42,942 nucleotides of DNA from a virus, in IMG/VR virus record IMGVR_UViG_3300031379_000006, positions 1 to 42,942 of that record. One strand, given 5' to 3'. Of the stretch, positions 1 through 5,389 are shown piece after piece; position 1 is the stretch's first letter; every line of letters starts with the position of its first letter. The position numbers and the translations under genes are program-made. The notes under the pieces were generated by a model. It saw only the letters and a list, made by a program, of their open reading frames with translations. It was not told where the DNA came from and made no database searches.

Positions 1-33
1 CACACGTAGTGAATTCAAATAATTTTGTTCCAT
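1..33 (-). CDS. start of an unknown minus-strand gene, cut by the window edge
   Basis: Eleven codons (MEQNYLNSLRV) read from an ATG and run off the left edge. The start is supported by a 47-bp imperfect repeat shared with the start of the gene at 1178-1369: both have CTTAGTAAC directly before an ATG that opens with Met-Glu-Gln. Nothing can be said about function. Confidence 0.5.
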   Translation of the reverse strand, partial: MEQNYLNSLRV

Positions 34-71
34 GTTACTAAGTTATTAATTACTAATAATATGTAATAATT
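25..71 (-). repeat. 47-bp start-region repeat, copy 1
   Basis: This leader and start codon match 1361-1407 in length and at both ends. The shared parts are TTGTTCCATGTTACTAAG and TATGTAATAATT in plus-strand reading; the middle differs. It looks like a duplicated translation-start or regulatory leader in front of two minus-strand genes. Confidence 0.6.
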
Positions 72-82
72 AAACATATTTG

Positions 83-109
83 TGCTATGCCTGGGAGTCG
101 AACCCAGGC
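83..109 (-). pseudogene. tRNA T-arm and 3' acceptor remnant
   Basis: On the minus strand there is a perfect T arm (CTGGG, loop TTCGACT, CCCAG, with the invariant A58), followed by GCATAGC-A and then CA, like a tRNA 3' end. The matching 5' acceptor strand GCTATGC is not found upstream, where the 68-residue gene ends, and no convincing anticodon arm can be folded. It is most simply a tRNA remnant, or a tRNA-like 3' end downstream of that gene. Confidence 0.45.
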
Positions 110-123
110 AGATACCATACTGG

Positions 124-330
124 CTATTGCGTACGTAATCCGTGCTGGTTACCGTATGCATGAACACCTTTAGGCCTCTGATATAGTGTTAAGCTATGTA
201 TTCTGCAAAACTCATCCAATACACTACTGTCACCTTTGTAACATGGGTCTAATATACCCTGTGATTGCTTGTAAACTAAACCATTAACTACCTTGTAATC
301 AATGCCATTTAAGTTAAATTTGTCTTTCAT
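124..330 (-). CDS. small protein of unknown function, 68 aa
   Basis: I do not recognise a family. The N-terminal third (KFNLNGIDYKVVNGLVYKQ) aligns with the protein at 5390-5554 (KFYHNNIRYKVIGGLLYTQ), so the two are paralogues with an N-terminal beta-hairpin pattern. The rest is polar with two cysteines. It lies between two tRNA-like elements (83-109 and 356-414) on the same strand, downstream of the 507-1178 gene. The start follows an AT-rich leader. Function unknown. Confidence 0.7.
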   Translation of the reverse strand: MKDKFNLNGIDYKVVNGLVYKQSQGILDPCYKGDSSVLDEFCRIHSLTLYQRPKGVHAYGNQHGLRTQ

Positions 331-355
331 TATAATTGTATTTAATTAAAAGTCG

Positions 356-414
356 TGCCAGTAAAGGGATTCGAACCCTTCGCCCTTATTATTTCAGGCT
401 GCCCGTTAACTGGC
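356..414 (-). tRNA. truncated tRNA-like element without a D arm, Phe-like loop
   Basis: Read on the minus strand, GCCAGTT pairs with TACTGGC (six of seven pairs) and encloses a perfect T arm (AAGGG, loop TTCGAAT, CCCTT), ending in discriminator A. Only 27 nt separate the acceptor from the T arm, against about 40 in a normal tRNA, so a D arm cannot fit. The insert contains CTGAAAT, like a tRNA-Phe (GAA) anticodon loop, but its stem is weak. It may be a decayed tRNA-Phe or a D-armless tRNA-like RNA. Confidence 0.45.
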
Positions 415-506
415 ATTATTATTGTGTAAATGCATATTAGGACGTACTACTCATGCATAGCTTATACACTTTTGCTTTTATATACCGACGTCCCGGCGGC
501 TGTTGA

Positions 507-1178
507 CTAAAAATCAAGATAATAAGGTAATTCAGTGTTTCTGCCTTCTTTTCTCCACAATACCCAGGTAGCTGATTGTAAAATCAGTGGATTGACTTTA
601 AGCTTTGCAGCTGTCCATCTATAGCATTCAACTAAGAACTTGTACTGTCCGGCAGTTAGCTGTAAATACTTCTCTTCACCCTTTGTGATTTTCCTGCCCA
701 GGGCAATAGATATTGCGTGTCTATCCATTGTCAAAGATATTGCTTTGTTAGGATATAAGATATTTAGAAAGAATGCACTTGTCTTTTTGCCTTTCAGGAT
801 ATCTAAAATTGCATCATCGCTGCCATCGCTTAATAAGATAGCCGCTGCTTTGCGAGCATTGGCTTTTAAGCATGCCATATGATCAACTATTATCCACACG
901 TTCAATAACTTAGAGTCTTCAATCAATTCACGTGCCAATTTCTTATTCCGATTCCAATGTACCATCGGACTCAGGGCTGCAATTACACCGCACGCCCTGG
1001 CAACGTCTAAATGATATCCATCATTGCTAGGTGCTATATTAGCCAACCCGTGTGCAAAATCATTTGCAGCCTTATACCAGTCAAAACGGTCCGTCTCATT
1101 GGTTGCGTCCCATACTTTCAGGATATTGTTCTTTACCTGGGTACGGGTGTACTGTTTATTATAAAATTGTTGTTCCAT
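507..1178 (-). CDS. HhH / DNA-glycosylase-like phage protein, 223 aa
   Basis: Motif pattern matches a phage family with a helix-hairpin-helix, glycosylase-like helical fold: an ALSP motif at residues 68-71 followed by W75 and N77, a GKK turn at 130-132 (the hairpin of an HhH), and a TMDRHA segment around 150-155 where such proteins keep a conserved aspartate. The activity is unproven; DNA base excision or simple DNA binding are both possible. Its ATG overlaps the stop of the 1178-1369 gene by one base (TAATG), so the two are translationally coupled. The family assignment is from memory of motifs, not a search. Confidence 0.55.
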   Translation of the reverse strand: MEQQFYNKQYTRTQVKNNILKVWDATNETDRFDWYKAANDFAHGLANIAPSNDGYHLDVARACGVIAALSPMVHWNRNKKLARELIEDSKLLNVWIIVDHMACLKANARKAAAILLSDGSDDAILDILKGKKTSAFFLNILYPNKAISLTMDRHAISIALGRKITKGEEKYLQLTAGQYKFLVECYRWTAAKLKVNPLILQSATWVLWRKEGRNTELPYYLDF

Positions 1179-1369
1179 TATTTACGTTTTAAAGTTATTT
1201 CTTTATAGTTACCAGCACCGCTTTGTTTTAATACGCGGACTGTAGCACCGCCGTAAGTCAAGGTGTAAACCACACCCTTAAATTTGAACTGTGATCCATT
1301 ATGAAAGAAACGGGTAATTTCAAACAGATCTTGTACTTCCTGATTTGTAAACCGTGTTTGTTGTTCCAT
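1178..1369 (-). CDS. small protein of unknown function, 63 aa
   Basis: Unrecognised. The N-terminal part is helical and the C-terminal half looks like beta strands (FKFKGVVYTLTY). This resembles the F-x-G-x-x-Y pattern of other small proteins in the window (124-330, 4927-5121, 5390-5554), but too weakly to claim homology. It is the first gene of a two-gene unit with 507-1178, coupled by TAATG. Its start lies in the 47-bp repeat also found at 25-71. Confidence 0.65.
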   Translation of the reverse strand: MEQQTRFTNQEVQDLFEITRFFHNGSQFKFKGVVYTLTYGGATVRVLKQSGAGNYKEITLKRK

Positions 1370-1407
1370 GTTACTAAGATATTAGAGGTTTATAATATGT
1401 AATAATT
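1361..1407 (-). repeat. 47-bp start-region repeat, copy 2
   Basis: Partner of 25-71. It contains the start codon (1367-1369 in plus coordinates) and leader of the 63-residue gene; both ends of the repeat are identical to copy 1. Confidence 0.6.
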
Positions 1408-1428
1408 GTGAATCTTATTGCTCTCGAT

Positions 1429-1500
1429 GCATAAGGCCTGTAAAGTAATTACACTCTACTACCTGATAAGATCCGATTTAACTGTTTACAGGCCTTATGC
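1429..1500. repeat. perfect 16-bp inverted repeat with 40-nt loop
   Basis: GCATAAGGCCTGTAAA at 1429-1444 is exactly complementary to 1485-1500. It sits just upstream of the leftward gene starting at 1369. No U-run follows on either strand, so a simple intrinsic terminator is less likely than a structured RNA stem, attenuator or protein site. Confidence 0.8.
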
Positions 1501-1790
1501 CGTTTCTCTTATTGTTCCCGGTCGCTCTGTGTTCCGGGGATCTCGTAGCTAACTCGTAGTTAACACCACCAGCTGCTTGTGCTGGTCTGTAGTGTATCTT
1601 TTCAATTGCGGCTGCCTGCCCTGCTCACATCCCGGCGACCCGGGCTGCGCTCTCATGTGTCCTGTTGATATGATTACCACTTACTAACCTACATCCCTAT
1701 GGTACGCGTACCAAATTTGTCTACAGGTCCCCGGTGGGCTTTCACATCTCAGCATGTCAACGAACTGATTGCAATTACGTAATTAATAGT
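1501..1790. ncRNA. candidate structured non-coding RNA (strand undetermined)
   Basis: This block is clearly more GC-rich than its AT-rich surroundings and contains hairpins in series: CCCGG/CCGGG (1517-1538), ACCAGC/GCTGGT (1568-1586), CACAT-CCCGG-loop-CCGGG-ATGTG with a 10-nt bulge (1626-1659) and GGTACGCGTACC (1701-1712). No gene-like reading frame covers it. Large ornate phage RNAs (GOLLD, ROOL) are known to occur near tRNA genes, which is the reason for the idea, but I cannot recognise either consensus here. Confidence 0.3.
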
Positions 1791-1946
1791 GAAAGGTTAA
1801 AATGCTATGTGTCAAGGCGTTAACAAATAGCTGATATCATATGTTATTGATACTGAGCGTGTTGTTGACCTTATTTAGAATCATTCAAAGGTTATAAAAT
1901 AATTTAAAATTAGTTGATGTAACGGCCTGTATTGCCCATGCCCAGT

Positions 1947-2026
1947 GGGCTGCAGAGCATATGTTAAAAAACAAACTAAATGTTTAGGTGAGTGTAGCAT
2001 AATGATACACTTACGCTCTACAGCCC
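1947..2026. repeat. nested inverted repeats (cruciform-like)
   Basis: The outer arms GGGCTGCAGAGC (1947-1958) and GCTCTACAGCCC (2015-2026) pair at 11 of 12 positions. The inner arms GTGAGTGTA (1988-1996) and TACACTTAC (2006-2014) pair at 8 of 9. The inner right arm directly abuts the outer right arm. Confidence 0.65.
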
Positions 2027-2131
2027 AGTGAATAGGTTATCCGGGCCTATTTAGAATAATTCTATCTAATCGTAGTATAATTGTGATATTGTGTACCAGG
2101 TAACATATAATTCTGATTAAATAGTTATTAA

Positions 2132-2180
2132 TATTAGGTTACAGTCTAATATTACTGGTGTATTAGGTTACAGCCTAATA
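2132..2180. promoter_or_regulatory. two tandem palindromic sites, 29 bp apart
   Basis: TATTAG-N8-CTAATA occurs starting at 2132 and again at 2161, with nearly identical spacers (GTTACAGT and GTTACAGC). Two close copies of one palindrome are typical of a dimeric regulator binding site. The regulator is unknown. Confidence 0.5.
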
Positions 2181-2192
2181 TTACTTGTAGTA

Positions 2193-2310
2193 TGACATAA
2201 TGGCAGGTCTGGGTATGGGCAGCATGACATAATGGCAGTAGTTTACCCTTATTCTATGACATAATGGCAGTGTATTTGCCCCTATTTTGTGACATCATGA
2301 CATATTGTCA
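2193..2310 (+). repeat. iteron-like repeats TGACATAATGGCAG, 32-bp period
   Basis: Exact copies begin at 2193, 2225 and 2257, each 32 bp from the last. A degenerate copy (TGACATCATGACA) begins at 2290, next to the palindrome ATGACATATTGTCAT (2297-2311). All copies have the same orientation. A period of about three helical turns would place bound proteins on one face of the DNA, as in replication iterons or operator arrays. Confidence 0.75.
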
Positions 2311-3014
2311 TGTACGAAGACCTTCGTAGTACGTGTCATTAATGCTATGAATGCGTACTGCTGTACTGCCCATGGATAGGGGCTTGTGAGCGTAGCTCTG
2401 TGTACCCTATGAACAGGGGCCTGTAGAGCATGTGAACTATCCGCCGCGCAGGTTTATTTAATTAATTTTATTTAATTTAGATATTGGTATTTCTCCCCGC
2501 ACAGGCAGGCTGTATTATACCTATCCTCCTCAGGCCCAGGCCACTACGCGTCTACTTAACATAATAATAGTTATAGGACTAATTGACCTAACAGGCTGTG
2601 AGTCAGTTAAGAACGTAATAGGGGACCCTACCCTATATAGCCAAGAATTCAACCGAGTTTCCTTCACAAAGAGGCCCCCCCTATACACCCCAAACAGTCC
2701 ACTAAGCATGCTTTTATATATTATTGGGTCCCATACTCAACGTTTACCACTAAATCAGCTTTACTGGCAAACGTTGGGTCCCATCTCCATACATGTTCAC
2801 GGCCCATGAACAAAGTTTATTATTGAACACAATAGGAATCCTATTTCTATTTGTATACATAAATGATGCAAAACAGAAACATAAAGTATAATATATAAAA
2901 TACCAACCGGGGGTTCGCGTCTGTTAACTGGTCCAAGTATCTAATCCTCTAACGACGAAAAGTTTGCAAAAACGTGCAGAATGTCGCAAGTATAGTATAT
3001 ATTCGCGACAAACA

Positions 3015-3060
3015 TGACAAAATGGCAGTGTTAATTCCAAAAAGCCTGACAAAATGGCAG
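3015..3060 (+). repeat. iteron-like repeats TGACAAAATGGCAG, 32-bp period
   Basis: Two exact copies begin at 3015 and 3047, again 32 bp apart. They differ from the 2193-2270 copies at one base (A for T at position 6). They end 45 bp before the TATCTTTG box of the tRNA array, so they could regulate that promoter. Confidence 0.75.
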
Positions 3061-3105
3061 TAGTTATTTATAATCATTCTATGCGGTACTTTCAAATATT
3101 ATGTT

Positions 3106-3113
3106 TATCTTTG
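3106..3113 (+). promoter_or_regulatory. Bacteroidota-type -7 box (TATCTTTG) for the tRNA array
   Basis: TATCTTTG matches TAnnTTTG and lies five bases before the first tRNA, so transcription would start near its 5' end. No good TTTG lies 20 bp upstream; the 32-bp-phased repeats may bind an activator instead. Confidence 0.5.
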
Positions 3114-3117
3114 TACC

Positions 3118-3190
3118 GTTGTCTGTAGCTCAGAGGCAGAGCGTCGGGTTGTGATTCCGAAGGTCGAGATTTCGAAATTCTCCAGGCACC
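3118..3190 (+). tRNA. tRNA-His (GTG)
   Basis: Cloverleaf: acceptor from TTGTCTG with CAGGCAC, D arm GCTC/GAGC, anticodon arm TCGGG-TTGTGAT-TCCGA, T arm GAGAT-TTCGAAA-TTCTC. The extra 5' G (3118) opposite discriminator C (3190) is the tRNA-His identity element. The first acceptor pair and the last T-stem pair are mismatched. Confidence 0.8.
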
Positions 3191-3213
3191 CTTAAAACAA
3201 TAGAAATAATGAA

Positions 3214-3291
3214 ATGGAATATGTAATTTTTAATCAAGACTGGTTGGACATACCAATCCAGGATTATCCTGTTAATAATATAGCGGGGTAG
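3214..3291 (+). CDS. possible 25-residue peptide gene ending inside tRNA-Met
   Basis: An ATG at 3214 opens 25 codons (beginning MEYVIFNQDWL, ending NNIAG) in the gap between tRNA-His and the first tRNA-Met. The stop TAG (3289-3291) is formed by bases 8-10 of that tRNA, exactly as for the gene at 3999-4676. The repeated arrangement makes it more credible than its length alone would. Function unknown; it could be chance. Confidence 0.3.
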   Translation: MEYVIFNQDWLDIPIQDYPVNNIAG

Positions 3292-3360
3292 AGCAGTTGG
3301 TAGCTCGTTGGGCTCATATCCCAAAGGTCGTCATAAACGGTTCGAATCCTACCCCCGCTA
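3282..3360 (+). tRNA. tRNA-Met-like (CAT), abnormal T stem
   Basis: Acceptor AGCGGGG/CCCCGCT is perfect, D arm is GAGC/GCTC and the anticodon arm is TTGGG-CTCATAT-CCCAA. The 3' half of the T arm (TTCGAAT, CCTAC) is normal, but its 5' strand should be about GTAGG; instead 11 nt (GTCATAAACGG) stand there and pair at only two positions. The gene is 79 nt long. It may be non-functional or carry a small insertion. Confidence 0.6.
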
Positions 3361-3469
3361 CAACATATGATAGGCATTGTAAGCTACGTGACCCGTCTTT
3401 CTCCCGGGGATCTGCATGCACCAGAGGACAACCGTTAAGACAACCACAGCCTATTGACGGGGGATCTTT

Positions 3470-3510
3470 GCCGGAGACTGGGCATGGGGGTTCGATTCCT
3501 CACTCCGGCA
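3470..3510 (+). tRNA. acceptor/T-arm minihelix, tRNA-like, no anticodon arm
   Basis: GCCGGAG pairs perfectly with CTCCGGC, followed by discriminator A and C. A T arm (GGGGG, loop TTCGATT, CCTCA) lies directly beneath. Only nine bases (ACTGGGCAT) replace the D and anticodon arms. The shape is the coaxial half of a tRNA that RNase P, RNase Z and CCA-adding enzyme recognise. It is either an internally deleted tRNA or a deliberate minihelix. Confidence 0.45.
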
Positions 3511-3516
3511 CTATGT

Positions 3517-3589
3517 GGCCTTATCGTCTATCGCGTAGGACGTCAGGTTTTCATCCTGGAAAGTGTAGGTTCAAATCCTTCCTTCAGCG
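3517..3589 (+). tRNA. tRNA-Glu-like (TTC), unpaired acceptor stem
   Basis: D arm GTCT/GGAC, anticodon arm TCAGG-TTTTCAT-CCTGG (anticodon TTC, 3550-3552) and T arm GTAGG-TTCAAAT-CCTTC closely resemble tRNA-Glu. The acceptor strands GGCCTTA and CTTCAGC pair only at the first position, so a mature acceptor stem cannot form as written. Probably a decaying tRNA-Glu gene, unless the transcript is repaired or edited. Confidence 0.5.
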
Positions 3590-3613
3590 CAACACAATCC
3601 TTGGAGAAGTGTA

Positions 3614-3689
3614 ACGGGAGTAGCTTAAACCATGGGCCAGAGCGTCGGCGGAAGAGCCGGAGGGGGAGGTTCAAATCCTCTCTCCCGTA
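3614..3689 (+). tRNA. tRNA with Ser/Phe-like anticodon (GGA or GAA)
   Basis: Acceptor ACGGGAG/CTCCCGT and T arm GGAGG-TTCAAAT-CCTCT are sound. The D stem is GCTT/GAGC with an unusually long 13-nt loop. The anticodon stem TCGGC/GCCGG closes a loop of only six bases (GGAAGA) that lacks U33, so the anticodon is ambiguous between GGA (Ser) and GAA (Phe). The short variable loop argues against a standard tRNA-Ser. Confidence 0.55.
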
Positions 3690-3691
3690 CT

Positions 3692-3853
3692 ATGATAAAT
3701 CAAATAATAGAAATTATCCTTCAGGCTTTTAATGAAGTAAGCCGAGAAGTGGCAATAAAGTTTATTATTGATTGGCATGAAGAAGATTATACAAAATATC
3801 CATATAAATTTTGGAGTAAGGTTTTTGATGAATGGAAATCTAAACAGGAATAG
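3692..3853 (+). CDS. small protein of unknown function, 53 aa
   Basis: Unrecognised. It is helical, aromatic and charged (start MINQIIEIILQAF, end DEWKSKQE). The open frame extends upstream into the tRNA at 3614-3689, so the ATG at 3692, two bases after the tRNA, is the sensible start. The next gene begins three bases after its stop. Confidence 0.6.
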   Translation: MINQIIEIILQAFNEVSREVAIKFIIDWHEEDYTKYPYKFWSKVFDEWKSKQE

Positions 3854-3855
3854 CA

Positions 3856-4002
3856 ATGAAAACAGGAGATATTTGCCCTCACTGCGGAATACTTTTATTA
3901 AAAAAGATTAAAGGTAAAAAACCACATACTATTGATTATTTACAGTGTCCTTATTGTAATTCAATATTTGAATGTGCTATAGAAAATAATAAACCCAAAT
4001 GA
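3856..4002 (+). CDS. zinc-ribbon protein, 48 aa
   Basis: Two CxxC knuckles, CPHC at residues 7-10 and CPYC at 31-34, make a short zinc ribbon. Such phage proteins often bind nucleic acids or proteins, but no partner is evident. A basic stretch (KKIKGKK) lies between the knuckles. Its stop overlaps the start of the sulfotransferase-like gene (ATGA), so the two are translationally coupled. Confidence 0.65.
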   Translation: MKTGDICPHCGILLLKKIKGKKPHTIDYLQCPYCNSIFECAIENNKPK

Positions 4003-4676
4003 AAAACATTGTAATTATTGCCTGTTGCCGGTCAGGGCACAACTTTGTCCGACAAATGATCCAATCCTGGTCACCGGAGTTACTCATAATCAATTTTGAG
4101 GACGTACAGCCCCAGGACTACGCACAAGCTCAAAAAAGCATCATTATGGGAACCTGCCAAATTGACAGTGATTTCAGTAGTCACAAAATAAACTGGGCGA
4201 ATAAAACATTTAATATAATCGTTTTCAGGGACTTACTGAACTGGTGGGCTTCTTATTTAAAATGGATACCTAAACCTCTATCGGACTATAAGCGGGACCT
4301 AGCCTTTAAAATCTGGACTTCTCAATTAGAAGAAGCATATACAGGTAAATATCTTAATTACAGCCTATTAGTGGGATACGAAATTTTTCATAGTTCCCGG
4401 TCATTTCGATTAATGGTATGCGATACCCTGAAAGGAGAATATAATGAAGATATGTTAGATATAGTAACCCCACAAGGAAAAGGATCTTCATTTGATGGCC
4501 TAATCAAGAAAGGATTTGAAATGGCTACGGATTTCCGATATAAACAGATAATGGAGTCTGATCTTCGTGGTGAGTACATTAGGGGCCTCCGAGAGAATCC
4601 GGATGCGATAGAGGCTTATAAACGATTTCTTCCTTTAACAGTTGACCAGGAAAACGTTTGCAACCGGGGCCTGTAG
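3999..4676 (+). CDS. sulfotransferase-like P-loop protein, 225 aa
   Basis: The N-terminus has the shape of a sulfotransferase 5'-phosphosulfate loop: a hydrophobic strand, then CRSGHNFVRQM at residues 10-20, like the RSGT-N pattern of the family. The 3'-phosphate-binding strand follows at 72-85 (IIVFRDLLNWWAS) with R77, D78 and S85 in the expected places. PAPS-dependent sulfotransferases move sulfate to carbohydrates, small molecules or proteins; the substrate here is unknown. The length suits a minimal family member. It is coupled to the upstream zinc-ribbon gene, and its stop TAG is bases 8-10 of the tRNA-Met at 4667. A related P-loop kinase is an alternative. Confidence 0.55.
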   Translation: MKNIVIIACCRSGHNFVRQMIQSWSPELLIINFEDVQPQDYAQAQKSIIMGTCQIDSDFSSHKINWANKTFNIIVFRDLLNWWASYLKWIPKPLSDYKRDLAFKIWTSQLEEAYTGKYLNYSLLVGYEIFHSSRSFRLMVCDTLKGEYNEDMLDIVTPQGKGSSFDGLIKKGFEMATDFRYKQIMESDLRGEYIRGLRENPDAIEAYKRFLPLTVDQENVCNRGL

Positions 4677-4740
4677 CTCAGTTGGTTAGAGCATCTGACT
4701 CATAATCAGACGGTCAGGGGTTCAAGTCCCTTCAGGCCCA
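4667..4740 (+). tRNA. tRNA-Met (CAT)
   Basis: Complete canonical cloverleaf: acceptor GGGCCTG/CAGGCCC, D arm GCTC/GAGC, anticodon arm TCTGA-CTCATAA-TCAGA, T arm AGGGG-TTCAAGT-CCCTT, discriminator A. CAT could serve as elongator Met or lysidine-modified Ile. The first ten bases overlap the end of the upstream gene. Confidence 0.92.
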
Positions 4741-4743
4741 CAT

Positions 4744-4819
4744 TGACCTCTGGTGTAACATTTGGTAACACGTTGGATTTTGAATCCAAAGAATCCAGGT
4801 TCGAACCCTGGGGGGTCAG
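4744..4819 (+). tRNA. tRNA-Gln (TTG)
   Basis: Complete cloverleaf: acceptor TGACCTC/GGGGTCA, D arm GTGT/ACAC, anticodon arm TTGGA-TTTTGAA-TCCAA, T arm CCAGG-TTCGAAC-CCTGG, discriminator G. It lies three bases after tRNA-Met. Confidence 0.92.
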
Positions 4820-4822
4820 CAT

Positions 4823-4896
4823 ACTGGTGTAGCTCAGTTGATTAGAGCATCTGCCTGATAAGTAGGAGGTCGGTGGTTCAAATCCGCCCATCAGTA
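4823..4896 (+). tRNA. tRNA-Ile (GAT)
   Basis: Complete cloverleaf: acceptor ACTGGTG/CATCAGT, D arm GCTC/GAGC, anticodon arm TCTGC-CTGATAA-GTAGG, T arm GGTGG-TTCAAAT-CCGCC, discriminator A. Last tRNA of the array. Confidence 0.9.
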
Positions 4897-4926
4897 CAAT
4901 TTAACTTTTCTATAATAATATTTAAA

Positions 4927-5121
4927 ATGGTATCAACAAATTTACGGCGTAACAATTTTCCTCATATTCCAAGAATAGGGGAAAAGTTTAATTATGAAGG
5001 ACAACGTTATACGGTAACGTCTATCCCTACTTTTTCCTCAATAGTAGGAGAAAATGTCAAACCAGCCTCTGGTGAATTTTCTTCAGTGAAGATCACCGCA
5101 AATCAAGCAGAATGGTTTTAA
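4927..5121 (+). CDS. small beta-rich protein of unknown function, 64 aa
   Basis: Unrecognised. The central IGEKFNYEGQRYTV segment looks like a beta hairpin and resembles other small phage proteins in this window. The open frame runs back into tRNA-Ile, so the ATG at 4927 is preferred. The stop overlaps the next gene by ten bases, which suggests coupling. Confidence 0.65.
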   Translation: MVSTNLRRNNFPHIPRIGEKFNYEGQRYTVTSIPTFSSIVGENVKPASGEFSSVKITANQAEWF

Positions 5122-5369
5122 CAATAGGAGAATTTTACGGAGAAAAAGATATTTGCGGGCCGTTAGAATCTAAGCGGACTAATTATGTCCAGAAGCAGAC
5201 AAAAACTCAACAATCACTGAAAACAATTGATAAAATCCAAAACGAACACGACAAGCTGGAGAATGTCGCTAAAAGCATAGAAAAAGAAGCGGCTAATTTA
5301 GACGACAAACTTAAAGAGGCTAAAATCGGGCGCGATATAGTCTACGCTCGTATAGACACCATTAAGTAG
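5112..5369 (+). CDS. small coiled-coil protein, 85 aa
   Basis: From about residue 25 to the end the protein is charged and helical, rich in K, E and D with regular hydrophobic spacing, which predicts a long coiled coil. Such small phage proteins often act as adaptors or inhibitors of host proteins, but nothing here shows a target. It overlaps the preceding gene by ten bases. Confidence 0.6.
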   Translation: MVLTIGEFYGEKDICGPLESKRTNYVQKQTKTQQSLKTIDKIQNEHDKLENVAKSIEKEAANLDDKLKEAKIGRDIVYARIDTIK

Positions 5370-5389
5370 ATATTAAAAAAGGACAAAAA

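Larger units (their letters stand above)
1370..3117. other. 1.7-kb non-coding control region
   Basis: No reading frame here looks like a gene on either strand. The stretch lies between leftward genes (to 1369) and the rightward tRNA array (from 3118), so it is a divergent intergenic region. It contains a long perfect hairpin (1429-1500), a GC-rich run of hairpins (1517-1712), nested inverted repeats (1947-2026), tandem palindromes (2132-2180), five 14-bp repeats in two clusters, and smaller palindromes such as CAACGTTT/AAACGTTG (2738-2745 and 2769-2776) and TGTTCA/TGAACA (2794-2812). An origin of replication, a regulatory hub and a structured RNA are all possible and not exclusive. Confidence 0.7.

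Noticed and set aside
1513-1770. Possible rRNA fragment, because of a TTTCACATCT stretch.
   Set aside because: No further rRNA landmarks in order on either strand.
2193-2310. Regular repeats as a CRISPR array.
   Set aside because: Repeat is only 14 bp with 18-bp spacers and no cas genes; phased binding sites fit better.
3361-3469. A further tRNA or a 5' half of the minihelix at 3470.
   Set aside because: Some short stems fold (for example CCCG/CGGG), but no D arm, anticodon arm or acceptor match could be assembled.
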